NCBI GenBank assembly: GCA_937872385.1
Contig: CALMSO010000086.1
Span: 92,763-156,762, forward strand
Source of the DNA: an uncultured Saprospiraceae bacterium
Lineage (GTDB): Bacteria > Bacteroidota > Bacteroidia > Chitinophagales > Saprospiraceae
Direction of reading: 5' to 3'
DNA: 64,000 bases
Below, piece by piece: positions 36,834 to 46,057 of the stretch (its first letter is position 1; each line of letters opens with the position of its first letter). The position numbers were made by a program, and so were the translations under genes. The notes under the pieces were generated by a model. The model worked only from the letters and a program-made list of their open reading frames with translations, was not told the DNA's origin and made no database searches.

Positions 36834-37511
36834 ATGAAGCAGATTTGGTATTTCGATGAGGTGGATTTATTTGAAGTGCTTTGTCCACACAAGTACGCAG
36901 ACCATGTAAAGCAAAGTCCACCAATGTCTTATCATAAAAATGATTTTTTGTTCTTGCCCAACGAATTGTCGCAGGAAATATATTTAGTAGTGAACGGCAA
37001 GGTAAAAGTAGGTTTCTATGATGAGGAAGGCAATGAGAATATAAAGATCTACCTGTCGAGAGGCGAAATTTTGGGTGAGATGGCCTATCTGGGCGAGGTG
37101 TCGCACCGGGATTTTGCTCAAGTGCTGGAGGAGGGCACTCAAGTATGCAAGATGAGCGTAGAGAAAGTACGTGATTTAGCGCGCGATTATGTACCCTTTA
37201 GCCGGGAAATTCACAAAAAGATTGGTAATAATGTACGCAAATTAGAACGTCGGTTAGAAATTCTTTTTTTCAAAGATTCCACACGCCGCTTAATCGAATT
37301 GCTCAAAGACTTAAAAGAAATGTACGAGCAACCCTGCCCCGATGGCAAAGGACCGTTAGTAGTGCATTCGCTCACCCAACAAGAAATGGCCAACCTCATT
37401 GCTACCTCCCGCAAAACCGTAGCCGTAACCCTCAATGAATTCGAGCGTATCGGCAAAATCGAGCTTGGGCAAGGCAAGTTTTGGGTACTCGACGAGTCCT
37501 TTTTTAAATAA
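36834..37511 (+). CDS. Crp/Fnr family transcription regulator
   Basis: Regulator of 225 residues with an N-terminal cyclic-nucleotide-binding-like domain (about 25-135; GKVKVGFYDEEGNENIKIYLSRGEILGEMAYLG is the phosphate-cassette region), a long dimer helix (about 135-165) and a winged helix-turn-helix (LTQQEMANLIATSRKTVAVTLNEFERIGKI, about 180-212). It lacks the N-terminal Cys set of Fnr and an obvious intact cAMP pocket, so the signal is unknown. It lies between the alpha-amylase and a subtilase; whether it controls either is not evident from the sequence. Confidence 0.93.
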   Translation: MKQIWYFDEVDLFEVLCPHKYADHVKQSPPMSYHKNDFLFLPNELSQEIYLVVNGKVKVGFYDEEGNENIKIYLSRGEILGEMAYLGEVSHRDFAQVLEEGTQVCKMSVEKVRDLARDYVPFSREIHKKIGNNVRKLERRLEILFFKDSTRRLIELLKDLKEMYEQPCPDGKGPLVVHSLTQQEMANLIATSRKTVAVTLNEFERIGKIELGQGKFWVLDESFFK

Positions 37512-37681
37512 GCTAACCCGCTGCAAAAAATTATCATCCTGTTTGTCTTCATCACGACTCTTGTTTCTGTTTTTATCCTATTAAGATATAATTTTATAGT
37601 GGAATGTTACACAGGTAACACTTTCTGCATAGCAAATGCTACATCTTTATGCGATAAGATAAAGAATAAGCAAAAACACCT

Positions 37682-39286
37682 ATGCAATGCCCAATTTGTC
37701 AGTATAATTTCGGGAAATTATTACATCATTTCAATGACTCCTTTGATTTTCCGCTCTATGAAATATTGCAACGCAAAATTTCTGATTGGACTCCGCACCG
37801 GGGCGTATGCCAACGCTGTGCCGACCAAGCACAAATAGAAGCTTGGGCTGCTTTCAAAGGCTCCTCGATAGGTCATCAGGTGAATGGATATACTATTTTA
37901 CCGCTTCCTACTCGCTTGATGGCACATCCACATTATACAGGCAAAAATATTACAATCGGTTTTATAGATAGTGGTTTTTGTATGCATCCTGATTTAGCTG
38001 GTCGGGTTGTAGCTACGGTCAATATTCCGGATACTAAGATTGAAGCCATAACTTCTACGCTTAGCCCCTCCGACTGGCACGGCACCATGACGTCTGTGGT
38101 TGGCGCAGGCGATGGCACCCTGTCAAATGGTATATACAAAAGCCTTGCCCCGCAGGCCCATATTGTGTTATTAAAAGTAGCCGATAAAAAAGGCATCATA
38201 AGTGGTGAATATATTGCAAAAGCAGTGCATTGGGCCATACAACATCAGCAACAGTATTCTATTCGGATTTTGAATTTATCTGTAACCGATGACGAAGCGA
38301 CTTCCTATCGTGAAAATATGGTGGATAGAGCCATCGAACAGGCGGTACAGGCCGGCATTGTAGTGGTAGCTGCCGCAGGCAATGATACACAAGCCCAACT
38401 GAAAGCCCCCGCCAATAGCCCTCATGCTATTACAGTGGGTGGACTGGACGACCATAACACACTGCACCCGCTGGCGCATACGCTGTACCACTCCACGGCC
38501 GGGGAAACCGTAGATGGCACGTACAAACCAGAATTGATTGCCCCAGCGATTTGGATTCCTGCTCCAATATTGTCTGGCACTAAGGTGCAGCGAGAGGCAG
38601 CATTATTATTTGAATTATTACAAACCCAAGATGACCGTTATTTACAGGCCAAGTTGGGAAATGTAATCCACCAACTAAATATGGATAAAAAAATAGCCAC
38701 TGCCTCTGTCACAGTCATTCGACAATTCTTGAACAAGGAAATCGGGCAACGCAAACTCATTTCCCCTTATTACCAACATGCCGATGGTACGTCGTTTGCT
38801 GCGCCTATTGTAAGCAGCTTGGTAGCACAAATGCTGGAAGCCAATCCCGCGTTGACGCCCGCCGCCATCCGCGCTATACTCATTCGTACAGCCCGCCGCC
38901 TACCACAAGTGCCTTCCACGCGCCAAGGGTTTGGCGTAGTACATCCGCTTAGTGCGGTCTGCCAAGCAGCATCAGAAAGCCATTTGTTGCCAGCATTCTT
39001 TACTCCGATTATTGACTATCAGCAACGGGTTGTTACATTTTATTTACACGATCATGGAGCCGAAACGGTCGTAGCAACCGGTGATTTTAACAACTGGAAC
39101 CCCGAAAATATTGAGCTGCAAACAGAGCGTACCGGGCACTGGAAGGTGCAATATCCTATGCCACCTAAAGGCAATTATCGCTACAAATTGCTCGTAAACC
39201 GGCAAAAATGGATGCCCGACCCCACCAATCTTTTCCGAGAAACAGATGGCTTTGGCGGCTTTCACAGTAAATTGATTATTGAGTGA
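37682..39286 (+). CDS. subtilase (S8) with N-terminal zinc-ribbon-like and C-terminal glycogen-binding-like domains
   Basis: Protein of 534 residues without signal peptide, so probably cytoplasmic. The N-terminus has two Cys pairs (C3-x2-C6 and C43-x2-C46) typical of a zinc ribbon. The subtilisin-like domain follows with the triad Asp96 (IDSGFCMHPDL), His133 (DWHGT) and Ser371 (DGTSFAAPI); the oxyanion Asn is in AAAGND. A linker of about 90 residues between AAAGND and the Ser is larger than usual. The last ~90 residues (VVTFYLHDHGAETVVATGDFNNW ... YRYKLLVNRQKWMPDP) resemble the AMPK/CBM48 glycogen-binding domain. The fusion is unusual; it may be a protease acting at glycogen. The ATG at 37682 keeps the first Cys pair. 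Confidence 0.85.
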   Translation: MQCPICQYNFGKLLHHFNDSFDFPLYEILQRKISDWTPHRGVCQRCADQAQIEAWAAFKGSSIGHQVNGYTILPLPTRLMAHPHYTGKNITIGFIDSGFCMHPDLAGRVVATVNIPDTKIEAITSTLSPSDWHGTMTSVVGAGDGTLSNGIYKSLAPQAHIVLLKVADKKGIISGEYIAKAVHWAIQHQQQYSIRILNLSVTDDEATSYRENMVDRAIEQAVQAGIVVVAAAGNDTQAQLKAPANSPHAITVGGLDDHNTLHPLAHTLYHSTAGETVDGTYKPELIAPAIWIPAPILSGTKVQREAALLFELLQTQDDRYLQAKLGNVIHQLNMDKKIATASVTVIRQFLNKEIGQRKLISPYYQHADGTSFAAPIVSSLVAQMLEANPALTPAAIRAILIRTARRLPQVPSTRQGFGVVHPLSAVCQAASESHLLPAFFTPIIDYQQRVVTFYLHDHGAETVVATGDFNNWNPENIELQTERTGHWKVQYPMPPKGNYRYKLLVNRQKWMPDPTNLFRETDGFGGFHSKLIIE

Positions 39287-39346
39287 ATAATTTTTATAAC
39301 ATTGTAAATGCCTATATATAATTATTTTCATCCTAAAAATTCACAA

Positions 39347-39378
39347 CACATCAACACACTAACACACTAACAAACAAC
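39347..39378 (+). repeat. short octamer array upstream of the GMC gene
   Basis: Four 8-base units in phase: CACATCAA, CACACTAA, CACACTAA, CAAACAAC. It ends 20 bases before the ATG of the GMC oxidoreductase, in the untranslated leader. It resembles the octamer part of repeat copy E (units such as CTTTCAAC) and may come from the same kind of slippage, but lacks the other modules. Confidence 0.6.
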
Positions 39379-39398
39379 AATATAAAAATACGAAATTA

Positions 39399-40973
39399 AT
39401 GAGTCATTACGATGTAATTATCATTGGTACTGGCGCGGGTGGTGGCACTTTAGCCTATCAACTGGCCCCCACGGGAAAGAAAATCCTAATTTTGGAACGC
39501 GGCGGCTATGTTCCGCGCGAACGAGACAACTGGAGCACCGAAGCGGTTTTTCTCGATCAAAAATACACTACTCAAGAAAAGTGGATTGATAAAAATGGTA
39601 AAGCGTTTCGACCTGGCATTCACTACTTTGTAGGCGGCAATACTAAATTTTATGGCTCGGCACTGCTGCGTATGCGCGAAAGTGATTTTGGTGAAGTCCG
39701 GCATCATGGAGGTATTTCTCCAGCATGGCCTATATCATATCAAGAATTAGAGCCATATTATACTGAAGCAGAAAAATTATACCATGTACATGGTCAGCGT
39801 GGCACCGACCCCACTGAGCCGCCAGCCAGCGCGCCCTACCCATATTCGCCGCTACCGCACGAACCTCGCATTCAGCAATTGCACGATGACTTGGTGAAAC
39901 TGGGTTTGCAGCCCTTCCCTTTGCCGGTGGGCGTGCGGATGGGAGAAAGTCCGGGCGATGCCCCACCTGTATTAGATCGTTTTGACGGCTTTCCCGATGC
40001 TTCCGAAGCTAAGGCCGATGCGCATGTAATTGGCATCAAACAGGCATTGCAATATAAAAATGTAACTTTATTAACGGAAAGTTATGCCGAGCGGCTGAAT
40101 ACTAATGCCAGTGGTACCGAAGTAAAAGAAATAATTGTAATAAAAGACGGTAAAACATTAACATTTAGTGCCGATATTATAGTGGTAGCTTGTGGTGCTA
40201 TTAACTCAGCAGCCCTGCTTTTGCGCTCTGCGAACAATGCACACCCCAAGGGGCTGTCCAATAGCTCAGATGTAGTAGGCCGATATTATATGGCGCATAA
40301 TAACTCCGCGCTGTTGGCGATTTCCAAAAAACCGAATGATACGCTTTTTGGTAAAACACTGGGTATCAATGACTTTTATCACCAAAGTGCCGATTTTGAC
40401 TTTCCGCTGGGGCACATTCAGATGCTGGGAAAATCGGATGCACCTATGCTGCGAGAAGATGCGCCGTCCTTGTCGCCAGGGTTTACACTGGAATATATTG
40501 CAAGGCATTCACTCGATTTCTGGATGACTTCGGAAGATTTACCCCACCCCGACAACCGGGTTTTGGTAGGCAAAAACAATACTATTCATCTGCATTATAC
40601 TGAAAACAACGTGGAGGCACACCGCCGTTTGTACAAAAAATTGCAATGGGTTTTGGAGCGCATTGGCGGCGAAACCCACCTCATTCCTAATCATTTATAC
40701 TTAGGAAAAAAAATTCCGATTGCAGGTACGGCGCACCAGTGCGGCACCATACGCTTTGGCAAAGACCCTGCCACTTCTGCCTTGAACGAGTTTTGCCGGG
40801 CGCATGAAGTGCACAATTTGTACGTAGTAGATGGCAGCTTTTTCCCTTCCAGTTCGGCAGTGAACCCAGCCCTGACCATCATGGCACAGGCTCTGCGCGT
40901 AGGAGATCACCTCAAGGAAATATTGGGAGTAGCCACTAATGTTAATGCACATTCGGCCATGAAGCAGGTATAA
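39399..40973 (+). CDS. GMC family FAD oxidoreductase
   Basis: Flavoprotein of 524 residues of the glucose-methanol-choline family, oxidising an alcohol or sugar hydroxyl. The FAD motif IIGTGAGGGTLAYQL is near residue 8, ILERGG follows, then the GGNTKFYGSALLRMRESDF segment, and a C-terminal GMC domain with GTAHQCGTIRFGKDP (catalytic His) and DGSFFPSSSAVNPALTIMAQALR (His/Asn-type pair partner Asn). No signal peptide, so cytoplasmic. It opens a seven-gene co-oriented set with gluconolactonase and a glucose-dehydrogenase-like SDR, which suggests a sugar substrate; this is inference. A related cytoplasmic sorbose or choline dehydrogenase cannot be excluded. Confidence 0.92.
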   Translation: MSHYDVIIIGTGAGGGTLAYQLAPTGKKILILERGGYVPRERDNWSTEAVFLDQKYTTQEKWIDKNGKAFRPGIHYFVGGNTKFYGSALLRMRESDFGEVRHHGGISPAWPISYQELEPYYTEAEKLYHVHGQRGTDPTEPPASAPYPYSPLPHEPRIQQLHDDLVKLGLQPFPLPVGVRMGESPGDAPPVLDRFDGFPDASEAKADAHVIGIKQALQYKNVTLLTESYAERLNTNASGTEVKEIIVIKDGKTLTFSADIIVVACGAINSAALLLRSANNAHPKGLSNSSDVVGRYYMAHNNSALLAISKKPNDTLFGKTLGINDFYHQSADFDFPLGHIQMLGKSDAPMLREDAPSLSPGFTLEYIARHSLDFWMTSEDLPHPDNRVLVGKNNTIHLHYTENNVEAHRRLYKKLQWVLERIGGETHLIPNHLYLGKKIPIAGTAHQCGTIRFGKDPATSALNEFCRAHEVHNLYVVDGSFFPSSSAVNPALTIMAQALRVGDHLKEILGVATNVNAHSAMKQV

Positions 40974-41002
40974 AGGTTTATTCACTTTATGATTATGATA
41001 TT

Positions 41003-42010
41003 ATGCAACAATTATTCAGCTATATTACATTATGCTTTTTTGCAATTTTATTATCCATTTCCTTACGCAGCCAGACCGCACAGGAGCTAGCACGAGTAGG
41101 CATCACGGTCTCTAATTTGGAGCAAGCAATCCAATTTTATGAAAATGTACTGAGCTTTAAACACACCGGTTCGTACCAACTAAATAAAGCAAGCACAAAA
41201 TCGCTTTTCGGGACCAAAGGCATAGTAAAGATTGCCACCTTGCAATTAGGCGATGAAGCCATTGAGTTATTGGAGTTTTCCAATGCCGGGCGTCCCGTTC
41301 CTGCCGATTCCCGCAGCTCTGATTTATGGTTTCAGCACATTGCCATCGTAGTAGCGGATATGGAAGCCGCTTTTCAGCATTTGCGCCGAGCTAAGGTGCA
41401 GTTTGTTTCCACTGCGCCTCAGGTCTTGCCGGAGTACCTGCCAGCAGCGGCAGGCATTGAAGCTTTTTATTTCCGCGACCCTGACGGGCACAACCTCGAA
41501 CTTATTCATTTTCCGAAAGGGAAAGGAAACGAAAAATGGCAGTTGCCCACCGACCAACTGTTTCTGGGTATAGACCATACCGCCATTGGCATTCAGGACA
41601 CCGACGAAAGTACACGGTTTTATCAAAACCTACTGGGGCTGAAAGTAGCCGGTCATAGCGAAAACTACGGCACAGAGCAAGAGCACTTAAATCAGGTTTT
41701 CGGAGCACATCTGATAATCACCGGTTTGCAGGCACAGCAGGGCTTTGGGCTCGAGTTTTTGCAATACCTCGCGCCACCGGGCGGGCGGCCTTATCCGGCG
41801 GGCAGCAAGGCAAACGACCGCTGGCACTGGCATACCACGATTTTTGTGCCCCACACAGACGCAAGGACAACCCAGGCGCAAGGAAAAAAAGCTGCTACCG
41901 TATTTACACATCCCACTTGGGGCGAAGTGAATGCCTCGCTCATCCGCGACCCCGACGGGCACGCCGTGCTAATGATGAAGCACCATAATCCAAACAAGCA
42001 TAATCCGTAA
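41003..42010 (+). CDS. exported double VOC (glyoxalase-like) protein
   Basis: Protein of 335 residues with a signal peptide (about 1-23, ending near Leu-Arg-Ser-Gln). Two VOC domains follow, residues about 28-175 and 185-325. Each begins with a VGITVSNLEQAIQFYENVL-like or DHTAIGIQDTDESTRFYQNLLGL-like segment and ends with FRDPDGHNLELI and IRDPDGHAVLMM. VOC pairs form metal-dependent dioxygenases, isomerases or lyases; export is unusual. It follows the GMC gene by 29 bases, in the sugar-oxidation set. Substrate unknown. Confidence 0.88.
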   Translation: MQQLFSYITLCFFAILLSISLRSQTAQELARVGITVSNLEQAIQFYENVLSFKHTGSYQLNKASTKSLFGTKGIVKIATLQLGDEAIELLEFSNAGRPVPADSRSSDLWFQHIAIVVADMEAAFQHLRRAKVQFVSTAPQVLPEYLPAAAGIEAFYFRDPDGHNLELIHFPKGKGNEKWQLPTDQLFLGIDHTAIGIQDTDESTRFYQNLLGLKVAGHSENYGTEQEHLNQVFGAHLIITGLQAQQGFGLEFLQYLAPPGGRPYPAGSKANDRWHWHTTIFVPHTDARTTQAQGKKAATVFTHPTWGEVNASLIRDPDGHAVLMMKHHNPNKHNP

Positions 42011-42101
42011 AGCGGCTTTGTAATACACTCAAAGCCAGCTTATTGTACTTTTAAATTATGAAAAAGAGGATTCCATTTCTTGTTATAAAATCAAAAAAAT
42101 T

Positions 42102-43037
42102 ATGAAAACGTTTTTCAGTATTTCAATTCTGACAATCGCCATGTTGGCTTCGTGCCAGCAGCCCACTCGCCAAACGGATATTCAGGCGGCTACCGACCCG
42201 GATGCCTTTGCCAATGTTAATTCCGAGGGTGTCATTCTCGATGGCTACGACGTAGTGGCGTTTTTTACCGAAGGTAAACCCGTAAAAGGCGCACCAGCGT
42301 TCAGGTCTGACTACAAAGGTGCCATTTACCAGTTTGCTTCCGCCGAGCACAAAGCATTATTCGATTCTGACCCGGAAAAATACAAAGTGCAATATGGCGG
42401 CTGGTGTGCTTATGCCGTATCGCTGGGGCGTATAGCGCCGATTATCATTGATACTTGGTCAATTGTAGATGGCCGCCTGTTTATTCAGCACAATGAGCGG
42501 GCCGTGCGCGGCTGGAAAAAAGATGTGCCCGGTAATATTGAAAAAGCCGATCAATACTGGGCTTTGGTGGCTGGCAACAAGGGCCGGCAAATTGTAACTT
42601 CCGAAGAAAAAGGCTTTTTGGTGAATGTGGATGAGCAAAAAGATCGCCTCATTTTGGAGGGATATGATCCGGTGGCCTATTTCCGGGAAAACCGGCCGGT
42701 CAAAGGCAATCCGCAGTTCAATGCGCGGGTGGACGGAGCGACCTATTGGTTTGCCAACGAAGAAAATCAGAATGAATTCAAGGATAATGCCGAAAAATAC
42801 AAGCCGCAGTACGGTGGTTTCTGTGCCTATGCAGTCAGTCGCAATCGCCTGCGCCCCATTGATCCCACTATTTTCCAGATTGTAGATGGTAGGCTGATGT
42901 TGCAACATTCGCAACAGGCGGATAAATTATTCAAAAAGGATGTACCCGGTAATGTGCAACTCGCCGACGGATACTGGCCTGGTTTGGTAGCCAAAAAAGC
43001 AGGTAAAACGGTAAAATATGATAAACCAGCTAAATAA
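42102..43037 (+). CDS. lipoprotein with two YHS-like domains
   Basis: Lipoprotein of 311 residues (signal ending in Leu-Ala-Ser-Cys at residue 18). Two clearly related YHS-type domains occupy about residues 48-140 and 190-285: each has (D/E)GYD-(V/P)-VA-(F/Y)F, an FAS or FAN segment, KYK-(V/P)-QYGG and CAYAVS. Each is followed by an (F/S)-x-IVDGR-L segment and a KKDVPGN turn, so the unit is an internal duplication of about 145 residues. YHS domains bind metal or haem-related ligands in some proteins. It is in the sugar-oxidation and haem-linked set; role unknown. Confidence 0.88.
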   Translation: MKTFFSISILTIAMLASCQQPTRQTDIQAATDPDAFANVNSEGVILDGYDVVAFFTEGKPVKGAPAFRSDYKGAIYQFASAEHKALFDSDPEKYKVQYGGWCAYAVSLGRIAPIIIDTWSIVDGRLFIQHNERAVRGWKKDVPGNIEKADQYWALVAGNKGRQIVTSEEKGFLVNVDEQKDRLILEGYDPVAYFRENRPVKGNPQFNARVDGATYWFANEENQNEFKDNAEKYKPQYGGFCAYAVSRNRLRPIDPTIFQIVDGRLMLQHSQQADKLFKKDVPGNVQLADGYWPGLVAKKAGKTVKYDKPAK

Positions 43038-43121
43038 TGCTATGATGTAATTTGTCTTGAAGAGCATTTTTTTAATAACCCGGCGTAGGGTTCAACGCCT
43101 CACTATAAACATTCAAAAAAC

Positions 43122-43595
43122 ATGAAAATTCATTTTTTTCCAATCATTACATTCTTTATTACAACATTTGGAATGCAGGCACAGGTTATTGCTACCTATG
43201 AGCTAACACTTGAAGGTGCCCGCGAAATCATGGCACAAGCCGTCGAGTATGCCAAAACCAATAATGCGCCCGGTGGAGCGATTGCCATTGTGGATGCGGG
43301 CGGTAGCCTGATTTTGCTGGAACGACTGACCGGAACCTTTCCAATAGCGGCCGAAGTGTCGCATGGTAAAGCACGCACCGCAGCTTTGTTCAAAATGCCT
43401 TCTAAAAACTTGGAAGACAATATTTTAAAAGGGCGAACTTCCCTTATTACCGTTGGTGAAAATATGCTACGGGGCGGTTTGCCGATTATTTACAAAGGTA
43501 AAGTGATTGGCGGTATTGGCGTGAGCGGCGCGGCGAGTGCCGACCAGGATGCCGAAATTGCCCAAGCAGGCTTGAGTGCAAAGTTTTTGCAATAA
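43122..43595 (+). CDS. GlcG/HbpS family protein
   Basis: Exported protein of 157 residues with signal peptide (about 1-20). The GlcG/HbpS domain follows: NNAPGGAIAIVDAGGSLILLERL near residue 46, SHGKARTAALFKMPS, and GGLPIIYKGKVIGGIGVSGAASADQDAEIAQAGL at the C-terminus. Members such as HbpS of Streptomyces bind haem; others lie beside glycolate or diol oxidation genes. Its neighbours, the YHS lipoprotein and the gluconolactonase, are in the same direction with short gaps, so a haem or redox-stress accessory role is possible. Confidence 0.9.
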   Translation: MKIHFFPIITFFITTFGMQAQVIATYELTLEGAREIMAQAVEYAKTNNAPGGAIAIVDAGGSLILLERLTGTFPIAAEVSHGKARTAALFKMPSKNLEDNILKGRTSLITVGENMLRGGLPIIYKGKVIGGIGVSGAASADQDAEIAQAGLSAKFLQ

Positions 43596-43672
43596 TGCAG
43601 TAGAGGGATTGGGTAAAGGTAGCGCGAATTTCTCCTTTCCTTGTCCCTCTTCTTTCCACAAAAATTAAAATA

Positions 43673-45316
43673 ATGAAAAATAGCATAAACATCCTGTTTT
43701 TAACTTTTCTAACACTCAATGCCTTCGCGCAGGAGAGCCGAGAGTTAGCTATCGGGCAGGCCACTGCCATAGTGGACTTGCGCACACAGGAAGGCACTCA
43801 ATTGGTAAAAACGACCTGGAAATACAGCGATGCGAAATTAGTAAATGCCAATTTCAACGCGCCGGGGCCTGATAAAACCGATCCTTTAGCGCTTTACCCG
43901 ACGGGAAAAAAAATTACCACTCAAGATTTAAGTCCCAAGGCTGGCGCTGCCAATTTTGACGATAGCAAATGGCAAATCCTCGATCCTACGAAGCTCGAAG
44001 AGCGCCGAGGCACAGGCTTAGCTTCTTTTGTTTGGTATCGTTTGAACGTGACGGTGCCAGCAAAAGTGGGTGATTTTGACCCAACTGGCTCCACAATTGT
44101 ATTTGAAATCGTACTTGACGACTATTCCGAAATATGGGTGAATAGCAAACTGCACAAGAGCTTCGGCCAGTCGGGCGAAGGAGTAATCAAAGGTTTCAAT
44201 GCGCGCAATCGGGTGGTGCTGACGCAAAATGCGCAACCGGGCGAACAATTTCAAATCGCTATGCTGGGCATTAATGGCCCAATCGCGGATTTACCAGATA
44301 ATTATATCTGGATTCGTTCGGCAACGCTTGATTTTTATCAAACGCGACCCAAACGCGCCGACTGGCAAAACTTAGGGCAAATTGTAAAGATTAATAACGA
44401 ACTAAATAAAGTCATAGATGAGGGTGTAAAAATAGAAAAATTAGCGGATGGTTTTCAGTTTACGGAGGGCCCGGTTTGGCATCCCGATGGGTATCTGTTA
44501 TTCAGCGATCCCAATACGAATGTTATTTACCAATATCATCCGATATCGGGCAATATTTCTATTTACCTTACCAAATCTGGTTATACCGGTTTTGATATTG
44601 GCAATTATCATCAGCCTGGTTCTAATGGATTGGCTATTGACGCCGCAGGGCGGCTTGTCGTTTGCCAGCATGGCAATCGCCGCGTCATTCGGCACGAAAA
44701 GAAAGGTCCGATTACAATTTTGTCCGATAATTATAATGGTCAGAAATTAAATAGCCCTAATGATGTGGTTATAAAATCGGACGGAACCATTTACTTTACT
44801 GATCCGCCTTATGGCTTGCCCAAAGCATATAACGACGTTAAAAAAGAACTCGATTTTCAGGGTGTTTATCGAATTAAAAATGGTAAAACCGAATTGCTCA
44901 GCACCGACTTGGGCGGCCCCAACGGTATTGCTTTTTCGCCTGACGAGCGATTTCTTTATGTCAGTAATTGGGACATTCGGGACATTCACAATACAAAAAC
45001 GATTTGGCGGTTTCCGGTAAAAGCCGATGGTACACTGGGCGAAGGCGAGGTTTTTTTCAATATGAACCAAACCGATGACGAGGAGGCACTTGATGGCTTA
45101 AAGATTGATAATCAAGGGTATATCTTTGCATCGGCACCAGGCGGCGTATGGATTATCTCTCCTGAAGGCAAGTATTTGGGCAAAATAATTGGGCCAGAGC
45201 GCCCCGCTAATATGGCTTGGGGCGACGCCGATGGCAGTACCCTGTACCTGACGGCACATACCGGTTTGTATAAAATTCGGACAAAAAATGGCGGAAAAAT
45301 TGCGACAAGTAAATAA
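43673..45316 (+). CDS. SMP-30/gluconolactonase with N-terminal beta-sandwich domain
   Basis: Exported protein of 547 residues. Signal peptide (about 1-20, LNAFAQE). An N-terminal jelly-roll-like domain (about 25-230; ASFVWYRLNVTVPAK and FEIVLDDYSEIWVNSKL) resembles carbohydrate-binding sandwiches. The six-bladed SMP-30/gluconolactonase propeller follows (about 250-540) with the metal-site pieces FTEGPVW, SPNDVVIKSDGTIYFTDPPYG, GGPNGIAFSPDE and LDGLKIDNQG. It would hydrolyse an aldonolactone, which fits the sugar dehydrogenase genes on either side. The sandwich fusion is uncommon in plain gluconolactonases. Confidence 0.92.
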   Translation: MKNSINILFLTFLTLNAFAQESRELAIGQATAIVDLRTQEGTQLVKTTWKYSDAKLVNANFNAPGPDKTDPLALYPTGKKITTQDLSPKAGAANFDDSKWQILDPTKLEERRGTGLASFVWYRLNVTVPAKVGDFDPTGSTIVFEIVLDDYSEIWVNSKLHKSFGQSGEGVIKGFNARNRVVLTQNAQPGEQFQIAMLGINGPIADLPDNYIWIRSATLDFYQTRPKRADWQNLGQIVKINNELNKVIDEGVKIEKLADGFQFTEGPVWHPDGYLLFSDPNTNVIYQYHPISGNISIYLTKSGYTGFDIGNYHQPGSNGLAIDAAGRLVVCQHGNRRVIRHEKKGPITILSDNYNGQKLNSPNDVVIKSDGTIYFTDPPYGLPKAYNDVKKELDFQGVYRIKNGKTELLSTDLGGPNGIAFSPDERFLYVSNWDIRDIHNTKTIWRFPVKADGTLGEGEVFFNMNQTDDEEALDGLKIDNQGYIFASAPGGVWIISPEGKYLGKIIGPERPANMAWGDADGSTLYLTAHTGLYKIRTKNGGKIATSK

Positions 45317-45341
45317 CGAGGTAAAAACTGCTAAATAAAAT

Positions 45342-45893
45342 ATGATGACTAATTTTTTCGACTTCATTGGTGATGCAAGTGGTGAATGGCAGGTCACGTT
45401 TATGCAGTCCATTATAGGTGCACCACTCGAGGCGGTTACACATTTACAAATTCTGCCAAGCACGCCTGTCAAAATAAAAGGTGGGATTTGGTTGTTAAAA
45501 GGTTTCACCAGTAATGTCCGCTACGCCCAAAAAGACGAAATACATCGGTTGCGCATTATTCAAGCCGACTTGGGCCGCCCCGAAGCTACCTGCGCCGCAC
45601 TCATTCCTATTCGGAAGTCAGCTGAATGGTGGTCATTGGCACAGGACGAACGCCGCCGGATTTTTGAAGAGCAATCGCGGCATACGGAAAACGGATTGCG
45701 CTACTTGCCAGCCATTGCCCGCCGATTGTATCATTGCCGCGACATTGGCGAGCCATTTGATTTTTTAACTTGGTTTGAATATGCCCCCGAGTACGCCAGT
45801 GCTTTTGAAGAATTGGTAGCATTCATGCGGCAAACGGAAGAGTGGGTATATGTAGAGCGCGAAGTGGATATCAGATTAGAAAAGGTAAAGTAA
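45342..45893 (+). CDS. chlorite dismutase-like haem protein
   Basis: Cytoplasmic protein of 183 residues of the chlorite dismutase/DyP-related superfamily. The signature is in the second half: WWSLAQDERRRIFEEQSRHTENGLRYLPAIARRLYHCRDIGEPFDFLTWFEYAP, where the His of LYHCRD corresponds to the proximal haem ligand. The C-terminal part ends in a strand with VYVEREVDIRLE. The family includes true chlorite dismutases, coproheme decarboxylases and haem proteins of unknown function. At this length it is the short type. It lies 25 bases after the gluconolactonase gene, so co-transcription is likely. Confidence 0.82.
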   Translation: MMTNFFDFIGDASGEWQVTFMQSIIGAPLEAVTHLQILPSTPVKIKGGIWLLKGFTSNVRYAQKDEIHRLRIIQADLGRPEATCAALIPIRKSAEWWSLAQDERRRIFEEQSRHTENGLRYLPAIARRLYHCRDIGEPFDFLTWFEYAPEYASAFEELVAFMRQTEEWVYVEREVDIRLEKVK

Positions 45894-46057
45894 AATAGCT
45901 GTTACATTTTATGCTGCCATTATTACATAAGCATTTAATTGTGTAATCTTAAAAAAACCTAAAGTGTAAGCTACCCGAACTTTTAATCTGAAATATTTTA
46001 CGACTTTGCAGGTTTCAAAAATACAATTAAATAATTCAAATAATTCTGTAACAAGAT

